Origin: Bacillus sp. FJAT-29790 | GTDB taxonomy: Bacteria > Bacillota > Bacilli > Bacillales > Cytobacillaceae | Length of the DNA stretch: 64,000 nucleotides | NCBI RefSeq assembly: GCF_019039215.1 | Contig: NZ_JAHNZZ010000001.1 | Span: 2,571,424 to 2,635,423, forward strand | Direction: 5' to 3' | Shown: positions 28,903 to 38,826 of the stretch, piece by piece | Position numbering within the stretch: position 1 is the stretch's first letter | Layout of the letters: each line of letters opens with the position of its first letter | Notes under the pieces: generated by a model | Seen by the model: the letters and a program-made list of their open reading frames with translations, nothing else | The model's database searches: none | What the model was told of the DNA's origin: nothing | Program-made: the position numbers and the translations under genes

Positions 28903-29901
28903 TTATTTTGTTGAGTTTCGTTGTTCAATCCTGTGTGGAAGGACGACAATATGGTCCGTCACTTCTTCTTTGTTCATATATTTCGTAAGAAGTCTCATTG
29001 CTACTGCTCCAATATCATATAAAGGCTGGATCACAGTTGTCAGCTGTGGACGGACCATTAATGATAACCGTGTATTATCCGAACAAATCACCTCAAAGTC
29101 ATCAGGAACTTTAAAACCTCTGTCAGCTGCTCCATGAACGACTCCTAGCGCCATTTCATCTGAGCCGCAAAAAATAGCTGTTGGTTTCGTTTCTGCTTGA
29201 AGAAGCCTTTCAAGTGCCTCTATGCCTGAATCATAGGTATAATCCTCTTCTGATGCAAATAACTCTTCTTTAAATGAAAGCCCCGCCTCAGTGAGTGCTC
29301 GCTCATAGCCCGCTAGTTTTTTTCCGTTTATCGGCTCACGCATAGGTCCCAAAACAATTGCTATCTCTTTATGATTGTTTTTAATAAAGGACGTTACTGC
29401 ATCAAAGGTTGCTTTTTCATAATCAATATTCACTGATGGTATTGTTTCAGTTTCCTCAATTGAGCCGGCCAAAACGATCGGCACAGGTGATTTTTCGAAT
29501 TCCTCCACAAGTTCAGATGTAATATTCCCCCCCATAAATACGATGCCATCCACTTGTTTGCCAAGCATTGTATTAAATAATCGGAGTTCCTTTTCTAAAT
29601 TTTCATCTGAATTGCTTAAAATAATATTGTATTTATACATCGTTGCGATATCTTCTATCCCTCTTGCAAGCTCTGCAAAGAAGATGTTCGAAATATCCGG
29701 GATGATAACCCCAACAGTCGTCGTTTTTTTGCTCGCTAGGCCGCGAGCAACAGCATTGGGACGATAACCTAGCCTTTCAATCACTTCTGATACTTTTTTC
29801 CGGGTAGCTGGCTTAACATTCGGATTTCCATTAACAACGCGTGAAACTGTTGCCATCGACACGTTCGCTTCTCTTGCAACGTCATATATCGTAATGTTCA
29901 T
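28903..29901 (-). CDS. ccpA: Catabolite control protein A
   Basis: A 332-residue LacI-family master regulator of carbon catabolite control; with HPr-Ser46-P it binds cre sites. The N-terminal helix-turn-helix [22 protein letters not shown] is followed by the hinge [19 protein letters not shown] and the periplasmic-binding-like core. It likely acts on the cre sites at acsA/acuA and megL in this window. The ATG at 29901 gives the standard N-terminus and has GGAGTGAAAGTA before it; a GTG at 29910 overlaps that site. A -10-like TATAAT near 30090 on the minus strand may be its promoter, giving a leader of about 190 bases. Confidence 0.97.
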   Translation of the reverse strand: MNITIYDVAREANVSMATVSRVVNGNPNVKPATRKKVSEVIERLGYRPNAVARGLASKKTTTVGVIIPDISNIFFAELARGIEDIATMYKYNIILSNSDENLEKELRLFNTMLGKQVDGIVFMGGNITSELVEEFEKSPVPIVLAGSIEETETIPSVNIDYEKATFDAVTSFIKNNHKEIAIVLGPMREPINGKKLAGYERALTEAGLSFKEELFASEEDYTYDSGIEALERLLQAETKPTAIFCGSDEMALGVVHGAADRGFKVPDDFEVICSDNTRLSLMVRPQLTTVIQPLYDIGAVAMRLLTKYMNKEEVTDHIVVLPHRIEQRNSTK

Positions 29902-30206
29902 TACTTTCACTCCTTTTTAAAATCGTCACAATATTTTTCTTATTAGTTTACAGCAAATAGCTGATCCCTACTCACATTTTCATTGTGACCAGTTACACAT
30001 GCATAATTATGTATTAATGATACGACAGTAATTGGCATGCCGCAATGTCAATCCTCCTTTTTTTACAAAAAAGAGAGATTTGAGTATTATACCGTAAAAA
30101 AATATTCATAAGCGCACTCCCAACCTCATATGTAAATGTTGTTCGATCTGCTTTTACAGCACTAACTAGACTTGCTCAAGACAATTAATAATTCGCAAAG
30201 AAAAAC
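29902..30206. other. ccpA upstream region
   Basis: A 305-base region with a minus-strand GGTATAAT and a separate TTGACA as promoter elements. I see no repeat, RNA gene or clear operator. Confidence 0.4.
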
Positions 30207-30243
30207 AGAAAAAAGCCTTCTGTCGCTACAGAAGGCTTCTTTC
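30207..30243 (-). terminator. aroA terminator
   Basis: Minus-strand arms GAAGCCTTCTGT and ACAGAAGGCTT followed by TTTTC. Confidence 0.9.
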
Positions 30244-30245
30244 TA

Positions 30246-31316
30246 TTACACTCTGACAAACGCCGAAGATTGAAGTTCGTTCATGAAATCATCAAACTGT
30301 TTTAAATTCATCTGCTGTGCATTATCCGATAGCGCTACTGCTGGATCAGGGTGAACCTCTGCCATAACGCCGTCAGCACCAATTGCTAGTGCAGCTTTTG
30401 CTGCTGGAAGCAACAGATCGCGTCTGCCTGTTGAATGTGTAACATCAACTAATACAGGCAAATGAGTTTCTTTCTTTAAAATTGGAACAGCAGAAATATC
30501 AAGAGTATTGCGTGTTGCCCGTTCATACGTACGGATTCCGCGTTCACAAAGAATGATTTGCCCATTTCCTTGAGCCATGATGTATTCAGCTGCATTAATA
30601 AACTCCTCGATCGTTGCCGCAATTCCCCTCTTCAAAAGAATCGGTTTGTTCACAGCGCCTGCCGCTTTTAATAGCTCAAAGTTCTGCATGTTTCTTGCAC
30701 CGATTTGGATGACATCAAGATAATCGACAGCCGTCTCAATATCCGCTGGACTGACGATCTCACTAATGACAGCCAAGTCATATTCATCTGCTACTCTTTT
30801 TAGGATTTTGAGCCCCTCTAAGCCAAGCCCCTGAAAATCATATGGAGATGTTCTTGGCTTGAACGCTCCGCCTCGCAGAAGCTTAAGTCCTTTTGCCTTA
30901 ACTGCCTCAGCAACAGTCGCAACTTGTTCGTAAGATTCAACCGCACATGGACCAAACACCAAATGCGGATTTCCGTCACCGATTTTTTCTCCTCTTAAGT
31001 TTACAATTGTATCTTCAGGCTTTTTCTTTCTTGAAACTAAAAGAGCCTTGCGATGATCATCTTCTTGAAGCTCTAATCCTGCCTTAAATATCTCTTTGAA
31101 CATATGTTCAATCGTGGAATTTTCAAAAGGACCATCATTATGCTCCTTAATTAAATTCAACATATCCCGCTCGCGGACAGGATCATAACGGTAAACCCCT
31201 TGTGTTTCCTTTGCCTTTCCAATTTCCTGAACAAGCTTTGCTCTCTCATTAATTAATGATAAAAGCTGCAAATTCAGCTCATCCACACGATCTCTTAGTT
31301 GATCAAGATTACTCAT
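30246..31316 (-). CDS. aroA: Bifunctional chorismate mutase/DAHP synthase
   Basis: A 356-residue protein that starts aromatic amino acid synthesis by condensing phosphoenolpyruvate and erythrose 4-phosphate. An AroQ-type chorismate mutase domain occupies about residues 1-85 (ERDMLNLI) and acts as the feedback sensor. The DAHP synthase domain covers about 105-350, with the PEP and metal-site segments [40 protein letters not shown] and [13 protein letters not shown] chose the ATG at 31316 ([14 protein letters not shown]) with GCAGGGAATGTA upstream; the frame upstream lacks the family sequence. It is followed by a terminator and then ccpA in the same direction. Confidence 0.97.
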   Translation of the reverse strand: MSNLDQLRDRVDELNLQLLSLINERAKLVQEIGKAKETQGVYRYDPVRERDMLNLIKEHNDGPFENSTIEHMFKEIFKAGLELQEDDHRKALLVSRKKKPEDTIVNLRGEKIGDGNPHLVFGPCAVESYEQVATVAEAVKAKGLKLLRGGAFKPRTSPYDFQGLGLEGLKILKRVADEYDLAVISEIVSPADIETAVDYLDVIQIGARNMQNFELLKAAGAVNKPILLKRGIAATIEEFINAAEYIMAQGNGQIILCERGIRTYERATRNTLDISAVPILKKETHLPVLVDVTHSTGRRDLLLPAAKAALAIGADGVMAEVHPDPAVALSDNAQQMNLKQFDDFMNELQSSAFVRV

Positions 31317-31752
31317 TACATTCCCTGCCCTTCGGTTTAATAGTAGAGTCGCAAAAAGAAAACCTCTATGAAAAAGGAAAATCAGATAACCTTCCATTCA
31401 TCATAACGAATAATTTTCTTTCTTCTTTATTGACTCGGTAATATGTGATACATTTTTAATAATTAGAATTTATTATATATGAATTATCTTTGCATGTCAC
31501 GTAATATTTCTTTATTAATTAAACGCTTTTAAGTATTAAAGCGCTTTTTACGCGTGAACATGCATGATACACACCTAAAAGACAAATTTAAAAGCATGAT
31601 GGGAAAACAAAAAACTTATACATGCTGCTCTTTTTATTAGCGTTTCCCAAAAAGAACACACCTATCATTTTTATCGTGAATGAATGGAGAGTTCCCCCTA
31701 AGCTATAGTTAATTATCACTTTATGATCATATCGCAAAGAAGGTGTATCCCC
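31317..31752. other. Divergent intergenic region aroA/ftsA-like
   Basis: 436 bases between divergent genes. It holds near-palindromic AAACGCTTTT and AAGCGCTTTT words at 31521-31550, which miss the cre consensus at three positions, and an imperfect GCATG hairpin near 31600-31640. No gene or confident promoter is seen. Confidence 0.35.
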
Positions 31753-33939
31753 ATGATTGAACAAAATAAGCTGTTTGCCTTAGATATTGGTACACGTTCT
31801 GTCATCGGAATTATTCTAGAGGAACAGGAAGGTCAATATCATGTTGTTGATATTCTAGTTAAAGAGCATCCGGAACGGGCAATGCTTGATGGACAAATAC
31901 ATGATGTTTTATCTGTTTCGAAAGTTATTTCTGAAGTAAAAGAAAGGCTTGAAGCAAAACATGGCCCCTTGAAAAAAGTTTGTGTGGCCGCTGCCGGAAG
32001 GGCTTTAAAGACTGAGCGGGCGAAAGTAACCGTCGATATTAACGGAAAGCCGCTAATCACCAAACAGGATATTCTTCATCTCGAACTAAGCGCAGTTCAG
32101 CATGCACAAGCGATTGTTGCTGAAAAACATCAAAATGATAAATCCCATTATTATTATTGTGTTGGCTATTCCATTCTCTATTATCGATTAGATGGCGAAG
32201 AAATTGGCCATTTAATTGATCAGCAAGGAGAAGAGGCTTCAGTAGAAATTATTGCTACCTTTTTACCTAAGGTAGTAGTTGAATCACTCCTCTCTGCACT
32301 TCAACGCGCAGGTCTTGAGATGGAAGCATTAACTCTTGAGCCTATTGCTGCGATCAATGTATTGATCCCTCCATCTATGCGCAGGTTAAATGTAGCATTA
32401 GTCGATATTGGAGCTGGAACTTCCGACATCGCCATAACAGATCTCGGGACAGTTGTTGCATATGGAATGGTGCCGATCGCAGGCGATGAAATAACGGAAG
32501 CGATCAGTGATCACCTGCTTCTTGACTTTCCGCTCGCTGAAAAAGCAAAAAGAGAATTATATACACAAGATACAATAACAGTCACGGATATTCTTGGATT
32601 TGACACCGAAATCCCAAAAGAAGAAATCACCTTGCAAATCTCTTCAACATTAGATCGGCTCGCTTCATCGATTTGTAAGGAAATTCTAACTCTTAACAAT
32701 CAAAAGTCCCCTAAAGCCGTTATGCTTGTTGGGGGAGGAAGCCTCACGCCGGAACTGCCAAAACGGGTTGCCGAAAAGTTGAGTTTGCCAGATAACAGGG
32801 TTGCAATCAGGGGGATCGATGCGATAAGCTCTTTAACTATTTCTGAAAACATCGCAATGGGGCCTGACTTAGTGACACCGATTGGCATCGCGATCGCAGC
32901 CCATAAATCGCCAGTTCAATATAAAACCGTTTATGTGAATGAACAGCCAGTTCGTTTGTTTGAAGTCAAAAAGCTGACAATTGGTGATTGTCTTCTCGCC
33001 GCTGGAATAAAAATGAATAAGCTGTATGGCAAACCCGGTTTGGCAATGATTGTTACTTTAAATGGTCAGCATATTACAATCCCTGGCGGACATGGAGAGC
33101 CTCCGCTCATATTACGTAATGGCAAACCAAGTTCATTAGACGATGAGATCGAAAGCGGCGATCTGCTTATGGTTGAAAAAGGGGAGGATGGACATAAGGC
33201 AGATCTGCAAATTAGGGATCTAATTGATGAAATTCCAAAGAAGGACATAAAAGTAAATAATGAGGATTATACTTTATTTTCTGTGATTACTTGTAATGGC
33301 AGGAAAACCTCACCCGAGCAGTATTTGAATGACCGTGATGTGGTTGAATGCAAGATGCCGGAAACAGTTGAAGAAATGCTTGGCTCCTTAGGCTTACATG
33401 AACTAGTAAAAGAGCTAAGACCGTTTCAGGTAAAAATAAACGGACAAGAGACATACATCCCCCCACTTTCCGGCAAGTTGTACCGAAACGGGATCGAGAT
33501 TAAACCCCATAATAGTTTTGAACATCATGATCATATTGTTACAAGTAAAAAAGCTACACCGACAGTACGAGAACTAGCACAACTTAAACAAATAATACTA
33601 TCGCAAAGTATTCCAATCTCATTCGATGGAAAAAAAATACAGCTTACAAAACCCGTTACAAGCTTTAAGAGAGATGGGGTACAATTGTCAGACGATGATA
33701 CGATCCGTAATGGAGATCATCTAATCATTGAACAGCGAAGGATTGAACCATTTATTTTCCAAGATTTATTCGGCCATGTTGAAATTGACATGCCTGCCCA
33801 AGCAAATGGAAGATTCGTTTTATTAAAAAATGGCGAGCAAGCAGCGTTTAACAGCGAACTTAAACCTGGTGATGACCTCAAAATCGTCTGGCCGCTTAAA
33901 CAGAAAAGTACTGCTGGAGATAAAACACATAAAACATAA
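31753..33939 (+). CDS. FtsA-like actin-fold protein with C-terminal repeats
   Basis: A 728-residue protein whose first about 400 residues look like an FtsA/PilM actin-like ATPase. It has the phosphate-1 motif ALDIGTRSVIG, a SHS2-like insert, the phosphate-2 motif VDIGAGTSDIAI and the adenosine motif VMLVGGGSLTP. The C-terminal 320 residues contain four spaced copies of a pattern NG-x5-L/I-x5-G-D-x-L-x-I/V, at about residues 456, 579, 641 and 693, which looks like repeated beta-grasp-type units. FtsA proper ends with a membrane helix that is absent here. The ATG at 31753 has AGAAGGTG seven bases before it. The function is unknown. It is monocistronic and next to the ytxJHG stress genes. Confidence 0.8.
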   Translation: MIEQNKLFALDIGTRSVIGIILEEQEGQYHVVDILVKEHPERAMLDGQIHDVLSVSKVISEVKERLEAKHGPLKKVCVAAAGRALKTERAKVTVDINGKPLITKQDILHLELSAVQHAQAIVAEKHQNDKSHYYYCVGYSILYYRLDGEEIGHLIDQQGEEASVEIIATFLPKVVVESLLSALQRAGLEMEALTLEPIAAINVLIPPSMRRLNVALVDIGAGTSDIAITDLGTVVAYGMVPIAGDEITEAISDHLLLDFPLAEKAKRELYTQDTITVTDILGFDTEIPKEEITLQISSTLDRLASSICKEILTLNNQKSPKAVMLVGGGSLTPELPKRVAEKLSLPDNRVAIRGIDAISSLTISENIAMGPDLVTPIGIAIAAHKSPVQYKTVYVNEQPVRLFEVKKLTIGDCLLAAGIKMNKLYGKPGLAMIVTLNGQHITIPGGHGEPPLILRNGKPSSLDDEIESGDLLMVEKGEDGHKADLQIRDLIDEIPKKDIKVNNEDYTLFSVITCNGRKTSPEQYLNDRDVVECKMPETVEEMLGSLGLHELVKELRPFQVKINGQETYIPPLSGKLYRNGIEIKPHNSFEHHDHIVTSKKATPTVRELAQLKQIILSQSIPISFDGKKIQLTKPVTSFKRDGVQLSDDDTIRNGDHLIIEQRRIEPFIFQDLFGHVEIDMPAQANGRFVLLKNGEQAAFNSELKPGDDLKIVWPLKQKSTAGDKTHKT

Positions 33940-33970
33940 AAAAACATCCAAAACATGGATGTTTTTTTAT
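33938..33970. terminator. Bidirectional terminator
   Basis: Arms AACATCC and GGATGTT flanked by A7 and T7, between the FtsA-like gene and ytxJ. Confidence 0.9.
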
Positions 33971-33973
33971 GTT

Positions 33974-34297
33974 TTATTCCGCTATTACACTTTGTAAAGA
34001 GTCATACGTGATTTTCCAGTGCGAAGCATGCCAAGCAATAGCTCCATTTTTGAAAAGGATTGCCTGTGGTGATTCATGCTTAATTTCATATTTTTCAGCG
34101 ATATGGTTGGATAAAGGACGATCCTCTTGAACAACTAAATAAAAGGTTTGCAGCTCTTTTTGTTCGTCTGCGAATTTTTCATATTCTTCATAGGCCGCCT
34201 GGCTGATCGGACACGTTGAACTATGCTTTAAAACAAGGAACTGTCCCTCTGCCTTTACTGCCTGATCAAAAGCTTCGATTCCCTCAAATTTTTTCAT
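33974..34297 (-). CDS. ytxJ: Monothiol bacilliredoxin YtxJ (BrxC)
   Basis: A 107-residue thioredoxin-fold protein with a single active-site cysteine in HSSTCPISQAA (about residue 28), the arrangement of bacilliredoxin BrxC, which removes bacillithiol from thiolated proteins. The fold continues with ESPQAILFKNGAI. The ATG at 34297 sits nine bases after GGGAGGAG; the GTG at 34303 is too close to it. It is the last gene of the ytxG-ytxH-ytxJ set, with a gap of 69 bases after ytxH, and is probably induced with the general stress genes. Confidence 0.9.
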   Translation of the reverse strand: MKKFEGIEAFDQAVKAEGQFLVLKHSSTCPISQAAYEEYEKFADEQKELQTFYLVVQEDRPLSNHIAEKYEIKHESPQAILFKNGAIAWHASHWKITYDSLQSVIAE

Positions 34298-34366
34298 ATT
34301 CACTTTCTCCTCCCAAAAATTAAACGATGAAGCAATCGTACCACTTCACCGTTTCTAAAACAATTT

Positions 34367-34837
34367 TTATTGATTATATTTATCCTCTGTCTCGTCGAAA
34401 GCCCGTTTCGTCTCTTCAAGCCTCCTTTGGATCTCTTGATCATAATCAGTGTTATGATTTTTTTCAAAATCACTATCAGCCGTTTGCCGATTTGCGCCCG
34501 AATTCGGCTTTATACTTTTTACTTTATTGACTATCTCTGTTGACTGTTTGGAAACGTTTTGGGTAAGGACATTTGTCTTTTCTTTCGCAACGGTTGCTAA
34601 TTCGATTCCCTTATTCATAGCTGTCTCACGAAATTGACCGGTCTTTTCCTTTAGAACTGATGCTTGTTCATTTAAGTTACTTCTTATTTCCCTGCCTGAT
34701 TTAGGGGAAAGGAAAAGGGCAGCTGCTGCACCAACCATACCACCGATTAAGGCACCGATTAAAAAATCCTTTGTATTCATGCTATCTTCAGATTTGGCCT
34801 GATTGTCGCCATGCTGTTTTCGTTCTTGACTGCTCAT
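34367..34837 (-). CDS. ytxH: General stress protein YtxH
   Basis: A 156-residue YtxH-domain protein. One glycine-rich transmembrane segment (about residues 25-43, FLIGALIGGMVGAAAALFL) leads into the signature SPKSGREIRSNL, followed by a long helical, charged cytoplasmic region. The function is not established; in B. subtilis it is under sigma-B and sigma-H. It follows ytxG by 17 bases and uses AAGGAGGAGAATGC as its ribosome-binding site. The N-terminus before the membrane segment is rich in Q, K and E. Confidence 0.88.
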   Translation of the reverse strand: MSSQERKQHGDNQAKSEDSMNTKDFLIGALIGGMVGAAAALFLSPKSGREIRSNLNEQASVLKEKTGQFRETAMNKGIELATVAKEKTNVLTQNVSKQSTEIVNKVKSIKPNSGANRQTADSDFEKNHNTDYDQEIQRRLEETKRAFDETEDKYNQ

Positions 34838-34854
34838 ACTAGCATTCTCCTCCT

Positions 34855-35334
34855 TTAATCTCTTCCTCGTAATCTGCTTTTTTTGGGCACTTCCTTATCC
34901 ACCAATTTTTCCTTATCAGAGTCCTGTCTTCTCATTTTCCATTTCTCTTTTATTTCAAAAAATACTTGACTCCATTGGACGACTTGCGAAATTTTATCTT
35001 TGTTTTCCTCAATCTGATTGTTTACCGAAGATGTGATCTTTTGGATCGAGCCATTGAATCCGCGAACAGATTCACCGACATCTTTAACAGCATTTACTAC
35101 ACTATTTAAACTCTCCGACTTTTCTGCGATATCATCAGCCAATGCATTTGTTTTATGCAAAAGAGCGGTCGTTTCTTTTGTCACTCCATCCAATTGCTTT
35201 TCCAAGCCTTCTATCGTTTTCGAAACGCTTTCTAATGTTACCTGCAATGATTTTAACGTCCTTGATAAATAAATGACTAGAATGAAAAAAGCGATGGCTA
35301 TTAAAGCTACACTTAAATATAAAATAATTTGCAC
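34855..35334 (-). CDS. ytxG: General stress protein YtxG (DUF948)
   Basis: A 159-residue DUF948 protein with an N-terminal transmembrane helix (about residues 3-24, [21 protein letters not shown]) and a helical region that resembles the tail of methyl-accepting proteins, with heptad-like [20 protein letters not shown]. The basic C-terminus ends KSRLRGRD. The start is GTG at 35334 after GGAGGTATAATTA. It opens the ytxGHJ operon behind a sigma-B-like promoter. A biochemical function is not known; envelope association is inferred from the anchor. Confidence 0.88.
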   Translation of the reverse strand: MQIILYLSVALIAIAFFILVIYLSRTLKSLQVTLESVSKTIEGLEKQLDGVTKETTALLHKTNALADDIAEKSESLNSVVNAVKDVGESVRGFNGSIQKITSSVNNQIEENKDKISQVVQWSQVFFEIKEKWKMRRQDSDKEKLVDKEVPKKSRLRGRD

Positions 35335-35369
35335 TAATTATACCTCCGGCTATTGTTTTGTTTATCTTT

Positions 35370-35394
35370 TTACCCTAATGGTTGATAAATAAAC
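35370..35394 (-). promoter_or_regulatory. Sigma-B promoter of ytxGHJ
   Basis: Minus strand GTTTAT (35394-35389), 13-base spacer, GGGTAA (35375-35370); the consensus is GTTTAA-N12-15-GGGTAT. It lies 35 bases upstream of the GTG. Confidence 0.65.
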
Positions 35395-35478
35395 CACTAT
35401 CAATATAAGAATTCCATTTAAAAGGGTCAATTTCCTTCTATAATTTTCTTCAATTCTGTGTACATAATTTTAACATAA

Positions 35479-35662
35479 TCAAATTCGCCTTGGCGAATTT
35501 CGCCCAGATTTTTACCTTAGCTTGCTCGATAAATTCCTTTAAAAAATCTAAAGGCTCGCCGGGGGCTTAACTTTATTTAGCCGGGAGTTAAACCTCCTTG
35601 AATAGGATACCTTTCATCTCGCCACTTATATAAAAAGAGACTTCTGCTAAATAGAGTTAAAG
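35479..35662. repeat. Family B repeat
   Basis: Starts TCAAATTCGCCTTGGCGAAT, then AGCTTGCTCGATAAATTCC, and ends in CTTCTGCTAAATAGAGTTAA. It shares its order and words with the copies near 50.0 and 61.9 kb. Confidence 0.75.
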
Positions 35663-35747
35663 GGGTTTGTAAAATTCAACAAAACGGACAAATTCGGTTA
35701 CAATAAATAATGGTTCATATAATTTGTTTTTCGGAGGGATTTAAAGG

Positions 35748-36863
35748 ATGAAAGATCCTCGTATTGAAACATTAGCAAAAAATTTAATTAATTATTCGAT
35801 TCGCCTGCAAAAGGGAGAAAAGGTTCTGATCGAAAACTTTGGCCTGCAAAAGGAGCTTGTGACTGCCCTTGTGAAAGAAGCTTATGCAGCTGGCGGCTAT
35901 CCATTTGTGTCTTTAAAAGATCATCAAGTGGACCGTGCTCTTCTATTAGGCGCACAGGAAGAGCAGTACAATCTAATGGCGGATTTTGAAGCAAATGTCA
36001 TGAGCAAGATGGATGCATACATAGGCCTTCGTTCTGGCGATAATATTAATGAACATGCGGATGTTCCTGATGATAAAATGAAAATCCATGGAGCAACGAT
36101 CGGCAAAAAAGTACATCGTGATATTCGTGTGCCAAAAACAAAATGGGTCGTTCTTAGGTACCCGAATTCTTCGATGGCGCAATTAGCAAAAATGAGTACA
36201 GAAGCATTCGAGGATTTTTATTTTAATGTATGTAACCTTGATTATGGAAAAATGGATAAAGCAATGGACAATCTTGTGGAATTAATGAACAAAACAGACA
36301 AGGTAAAAATCACTGGCCCTGGAACAGACTTAACATTTTCAATCAAAGATATTCCTGCGATCAAATGTTCAGGTCAAATGAACATTCCTGACGGTGAAGT
36401 TTTTACGGCTCCTGTTCGTGATTCAGTTAACGGCATCATCACTTATAACACGCCTTCACCATACAATGGCTTTACCTTTGAGAATGTAAAACTAACATTC
36501 AAGGATGGAAAAATTGTTGAAGCTGAAGCAAATGATAATGAAAGAATCAACAAGATTTTTGATACGGATGAAGGTGCACGCTATATCGGGGAATTTGCGA
36601 TTGGGGTTAATCCTTATATTTTACATCCAATGCAGGACATTTTATTCGATGAAAAAATTGACGGCAGCTTCCATTTCACGCCCGGTCAATGCTATGATGA
36701 AGCCTACAATGGCAATAAATCCAATATTCATTGGGATATGGTGAACATCCAGCGTCCAGACTACGGTGGCGGTGAAATCTATTTTGATGATGTTCTTATT
36801 CGAAAAGATGGTCGCTTTGTCATTTCTGAATTAGAGGATCTTAATCCTGAGAACTTAAAATAA
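35748..36863 (+). CDS. ampS: M29-family aminopeptidase
   Basis: A 371-residue leucyl-type aminopeptidase of family M29 (AmpS/aminopeptidase T), a cytosolic dimetal enzyme. Metal ligands of the family appear in GEVFTAPVRDSVNG (Glu), ARYIGEFAIG (Glu), GSFHFTPGQCY (His, Tyr) and NIHWDMV (His, Asp). It is 30-40 residues shorter than the roughly 410-residue forms, but all of these motifs are present. The ATG follows GGAGGGATTTAAAGG. A promoter with TTCAAC and TACAAT lies near 35677-35706. A strong terminator and a solo family A end follow. Confidence 0.88.
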   Translation: MKDPRIETLAKNLINYSIRLQKGEKVLIENFGLQKELVTALVKEAYAAGGYPFVSLKDHQVDRALLLGAQEEQYNLMADFEANVMSKMDAYIGLRSGDNINEHADVPDDKMKIHGATIGKKVHRDIRVPKTKWVVLRYPNSSMAQLAKMSTEAFEDFYFNVCNLDYGKMDKAMDNLVELMNKTDKVKITGPGTDLTFSIKDIPAIKCSGQMNIPDGEVFTAPVRDSVNGIITYNTPSPYNGFTFENVKLTFKDGKIVEAEANDNERINKIFDTDEGARYIGEFAIGVNPYILHPMQDILFDEKIDGSFHFTPGQCYDEAYNGNKSNIHWDMVNIQRPDYGGGEIYFDDVLIRKDGRFVISELEDLNPENLK

Positions 36864-36892
36864 TTATTAACAGGAACCAAACATAGTCTTAA

Positions 36893-36965
36893 ATAATAAA
36901 AAAGGGTGCAAGCCTTCTGGTACCAACGTGAATCCTGTTGGTAATAGGCCGCATCCTTTTTATTT
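36893..36965 (+). terminator. ampS terminator
   Basis: Long hairpin: GGGTGC, GCC and TACCAAC pair with GTTGGTA, GGC and GCATCC, followed by TTTTTATTTTT. Confidence 0.75.
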
Positions 36966-36968
36966 TTT

Positions 36969-36994
36969 GGCTGTTCTCGCAAACTTTGTTGCTA
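36969..36994. repeat. Solo left end of family A
   Basis: GGCTGTTCTCGCAAAC with TTTGTTGCT, without core or right end; the murC stop codon follows 11 bases later. Confidence 0.6.
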
Positions 36995-37005
36995 TTCAAA
37001 CTAAA

Positions 37006-38304
37006 TTATGAATATTGTTTTTCGTATGCTTCTTGAAATTTTTGAATATCCCCAGCACCCATAAAGATAACGACGCCATTCTCGTGCGCCTTTAAAATGG
37101 CTGTTTCTTCCTCTGCTAAGATTTCAGAATCTGGGATTTTTTCCTTTAGATCCTCAATGGACAGCTTTCCGTGGTTTTCACGGGCGGATCCGAATATTTC
37201 ACATAAGTATACTTTATCTGCCAAATTTAAACTCTCAGCAAATTCAGTAAGAAACGTTTGTGTACGTGTAAAAGTATGTGGCTGAAAAACACTAATAATT
37301 TCACGTTCAGGATACTTTTGCCTTGCTGCATCGATTGTCGCTTTAATTTCAGTTGGATGATGTGCATAATCATCAATAATAATTTGCGAGCCAATCTTCT
37401 TTTCCGTGAATCTTCTTTTTACGCCCTCAAAAGTGAGAAGCTGTTCCTGAACGATATGTGAATCAATTTCTTCATAATGGCAAAGAGCTATAACCGCCAA
37501 TGAATTTAAAATGTTATGGTCTCCAAATGAAGGTATGGAAAATGTTTCATAAAACGTATTACGAACAAACACATCAAATGTCGTGCCCTCAGTTGATTTA
37601 ACGACATTCCGAGCTTGAAAATCATTTTCTTCTCCAAATCCATAGAAAAGCACTGGTACTTTTGCTTGGATTTTTTGCAGCTGTTCGTCATCTCCGCATG
37701 CAAAAATGCCCTTATTTACTTGCCATGACATTTCCTGAAAGGCCGAAAAAACATCATCAATATTGGCAAAATAATCAGGATGATCAAAATCAATATTAGT
37801 CATGATCGCGTAATCTGGAAAATAAGACAGAAAGTGCCTTCTGTACTCGCATGCTTCAAAAACAAAACATTCCGCATCCTCGTCCCCATTTCCCGTTCCA
37901 TCCCCGATCAGGAATGAAGTTGGTTTTGCACCTTTCATTACATGTGCAAGCAAGCCCGTAGTTGACGTTTTTCCATGAGCGCCTGTCACGGCGACGCTCG
38001 TAAAATTATTCATAAAGTCACCAAGGAAACGGTGATAACGCACAATAGGCAAGCCAAGCTTCATTGCTTCTTGAATTTCTTCATGGGTATCCGGAAAGGC
38101 ATTTCCAGCAATAATTGTCATTCCGGGCTGTATATTTTCCTTTTGAAAGGGAAGGATCTTTATTCCTGATTGTTCAAGGGCCAGTTGAGTAAAAAAACGT
38201 TTATCATAGTCTGAGCCTTGTACTTGAAAATTCATATCATGGAGAACTTGAGCCAAGGCACTCATTCCGGACCCCTTAATACCTACGAAATGGTAAATAG
38301 TCAT
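37006..38304 (-). CDS. murC: UDP-N-acetylmuramate--L-alanine ligase
   Basis: A 432-residue cytoplasmic Mur ligase that adds the first residue, L-alanine, to UDP-MurNAc. The N-terminal Rossmann motif is [15 protein letters not shown], the ATP P-loop is [13 protein letters not shown] (about residues 108-120), and the metal/substrate segments are [10 protein letters not shown] and [11 protein letters not shown] chose the ATG at 38304 with GGAGG eight bases before it; the frame runs on to a TTG at 38319. In B. subtilis it is next to sftA; here a nicotinate phosphoribosyltransferase gene lies between them. Confidence 0.97.
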   Translation of the reverse strand: MTIYHFVGIKGSGMSALAQVLHDMNFQVQGSDYDKRFFTQLALEQSGIKILPFQKENIQPGMTIIAGNAFPDTHEEIQEAMKLGLPIVRYHRFLGDFMNNFTSVAVTGAHGKTSTTGLLAHVMKGAKPTSFLIGDGTGNGDEDAECFVFEACEYRRHFLSYFPDYAIMTNIDFDHPDYFANIDDVFSAFQEMSWQVNKGIFACGDDEQLQKIQAKVPVLFYGFGEENDFQARNVVKSTEGTTFDVFVRNTFYETFSIPSFGDHNILNSLAVIALCHYEEIDSHIVQEQLLTFEGVKRRFTEKKIGSQIIIDDYAHHPTEIKATIDAARQKYPEREIISVFQPHTFTRTQTFLTEFAESLNLADKVYLCEIFGSARENHGKLSIEDLKEKIPDSEILAEEETAILKAHENGVVIFMGAGDIQKFQEAYEKQYS

Positions 38305-38506
38305 ATAAAGAACCTCCAACCATCGTATATCTGTAAAACAGTATATGACATTTATCTAATTTTGCGCATATCCTCATTTCGGATATGATCCATAATGTTT
38401 AGTAAGAAAAATCGCTATAGGCAAACAGCATAATAAATTATTATAACATTGATTACATTAAAAAACTATGTAACGAATTGGAAACTTCTATTTGAGTCTT
38501 TTATTT

Positions 38507-38795
38507 GGCTCTTTTCGCATATTTATTGTTTTTAGCCTTCATAGTTTGCCCGTTGATTTCCGCTGCGGGCACTTGCTTTCCGCAAGGAGGGACAGGAGCC
38601 TCCTCGGCGTTACCGCCTGTGGGGTCTCCCGTTCCCTCTATTTCCCGCAGGACACTGAATTTACATCCTTGAATCTGCCCACGCACAAAGGAAATGCGAT
38701 AGCATTTTCGGGGAGTCAAGTGCCCTCGGCTCCAATCAACTCTGCTTGTAATATATAGTCATACTAAAAAAGCAACAAAGTTTACGAAAACAACC
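38507..38795. repeat. Family A repeat, longest copy
   Basis: GGCTCTTTTCGCATAT to TTTACGAAAACAACC, 289 bases, with a GC-rich core (GGAGCCTCCTCGGCG, CCGCCTGTGGGGTCTCCC). The region also contains CCCACGCACAAAGG, not seen in the other copies. Confidence 0.75.
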
Positions 38796-38826
38796 TTTAT
38801 TTTTCTCCGCATAGAAGATAGCCGCT

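Noticed and set aside
28542-28903. Minus-strand open frames in the ccpA-motP gap
   Set aside because: They lie in the composite repeat, have no ribosome-binding site, and the products show no family character.
31519-31550. Two near-palindromic cre-like words upstream of the FtsA-like gene
   Set aside because: Both miss the TGWAANCGNTNWCA consensus at three positions including the outer TG and CA, so I do not call CcpA sites.
38492-38758. Open frames within the family A copy
   Set aside because: The frames follow the repeat on both strands and are not conserved between copies.
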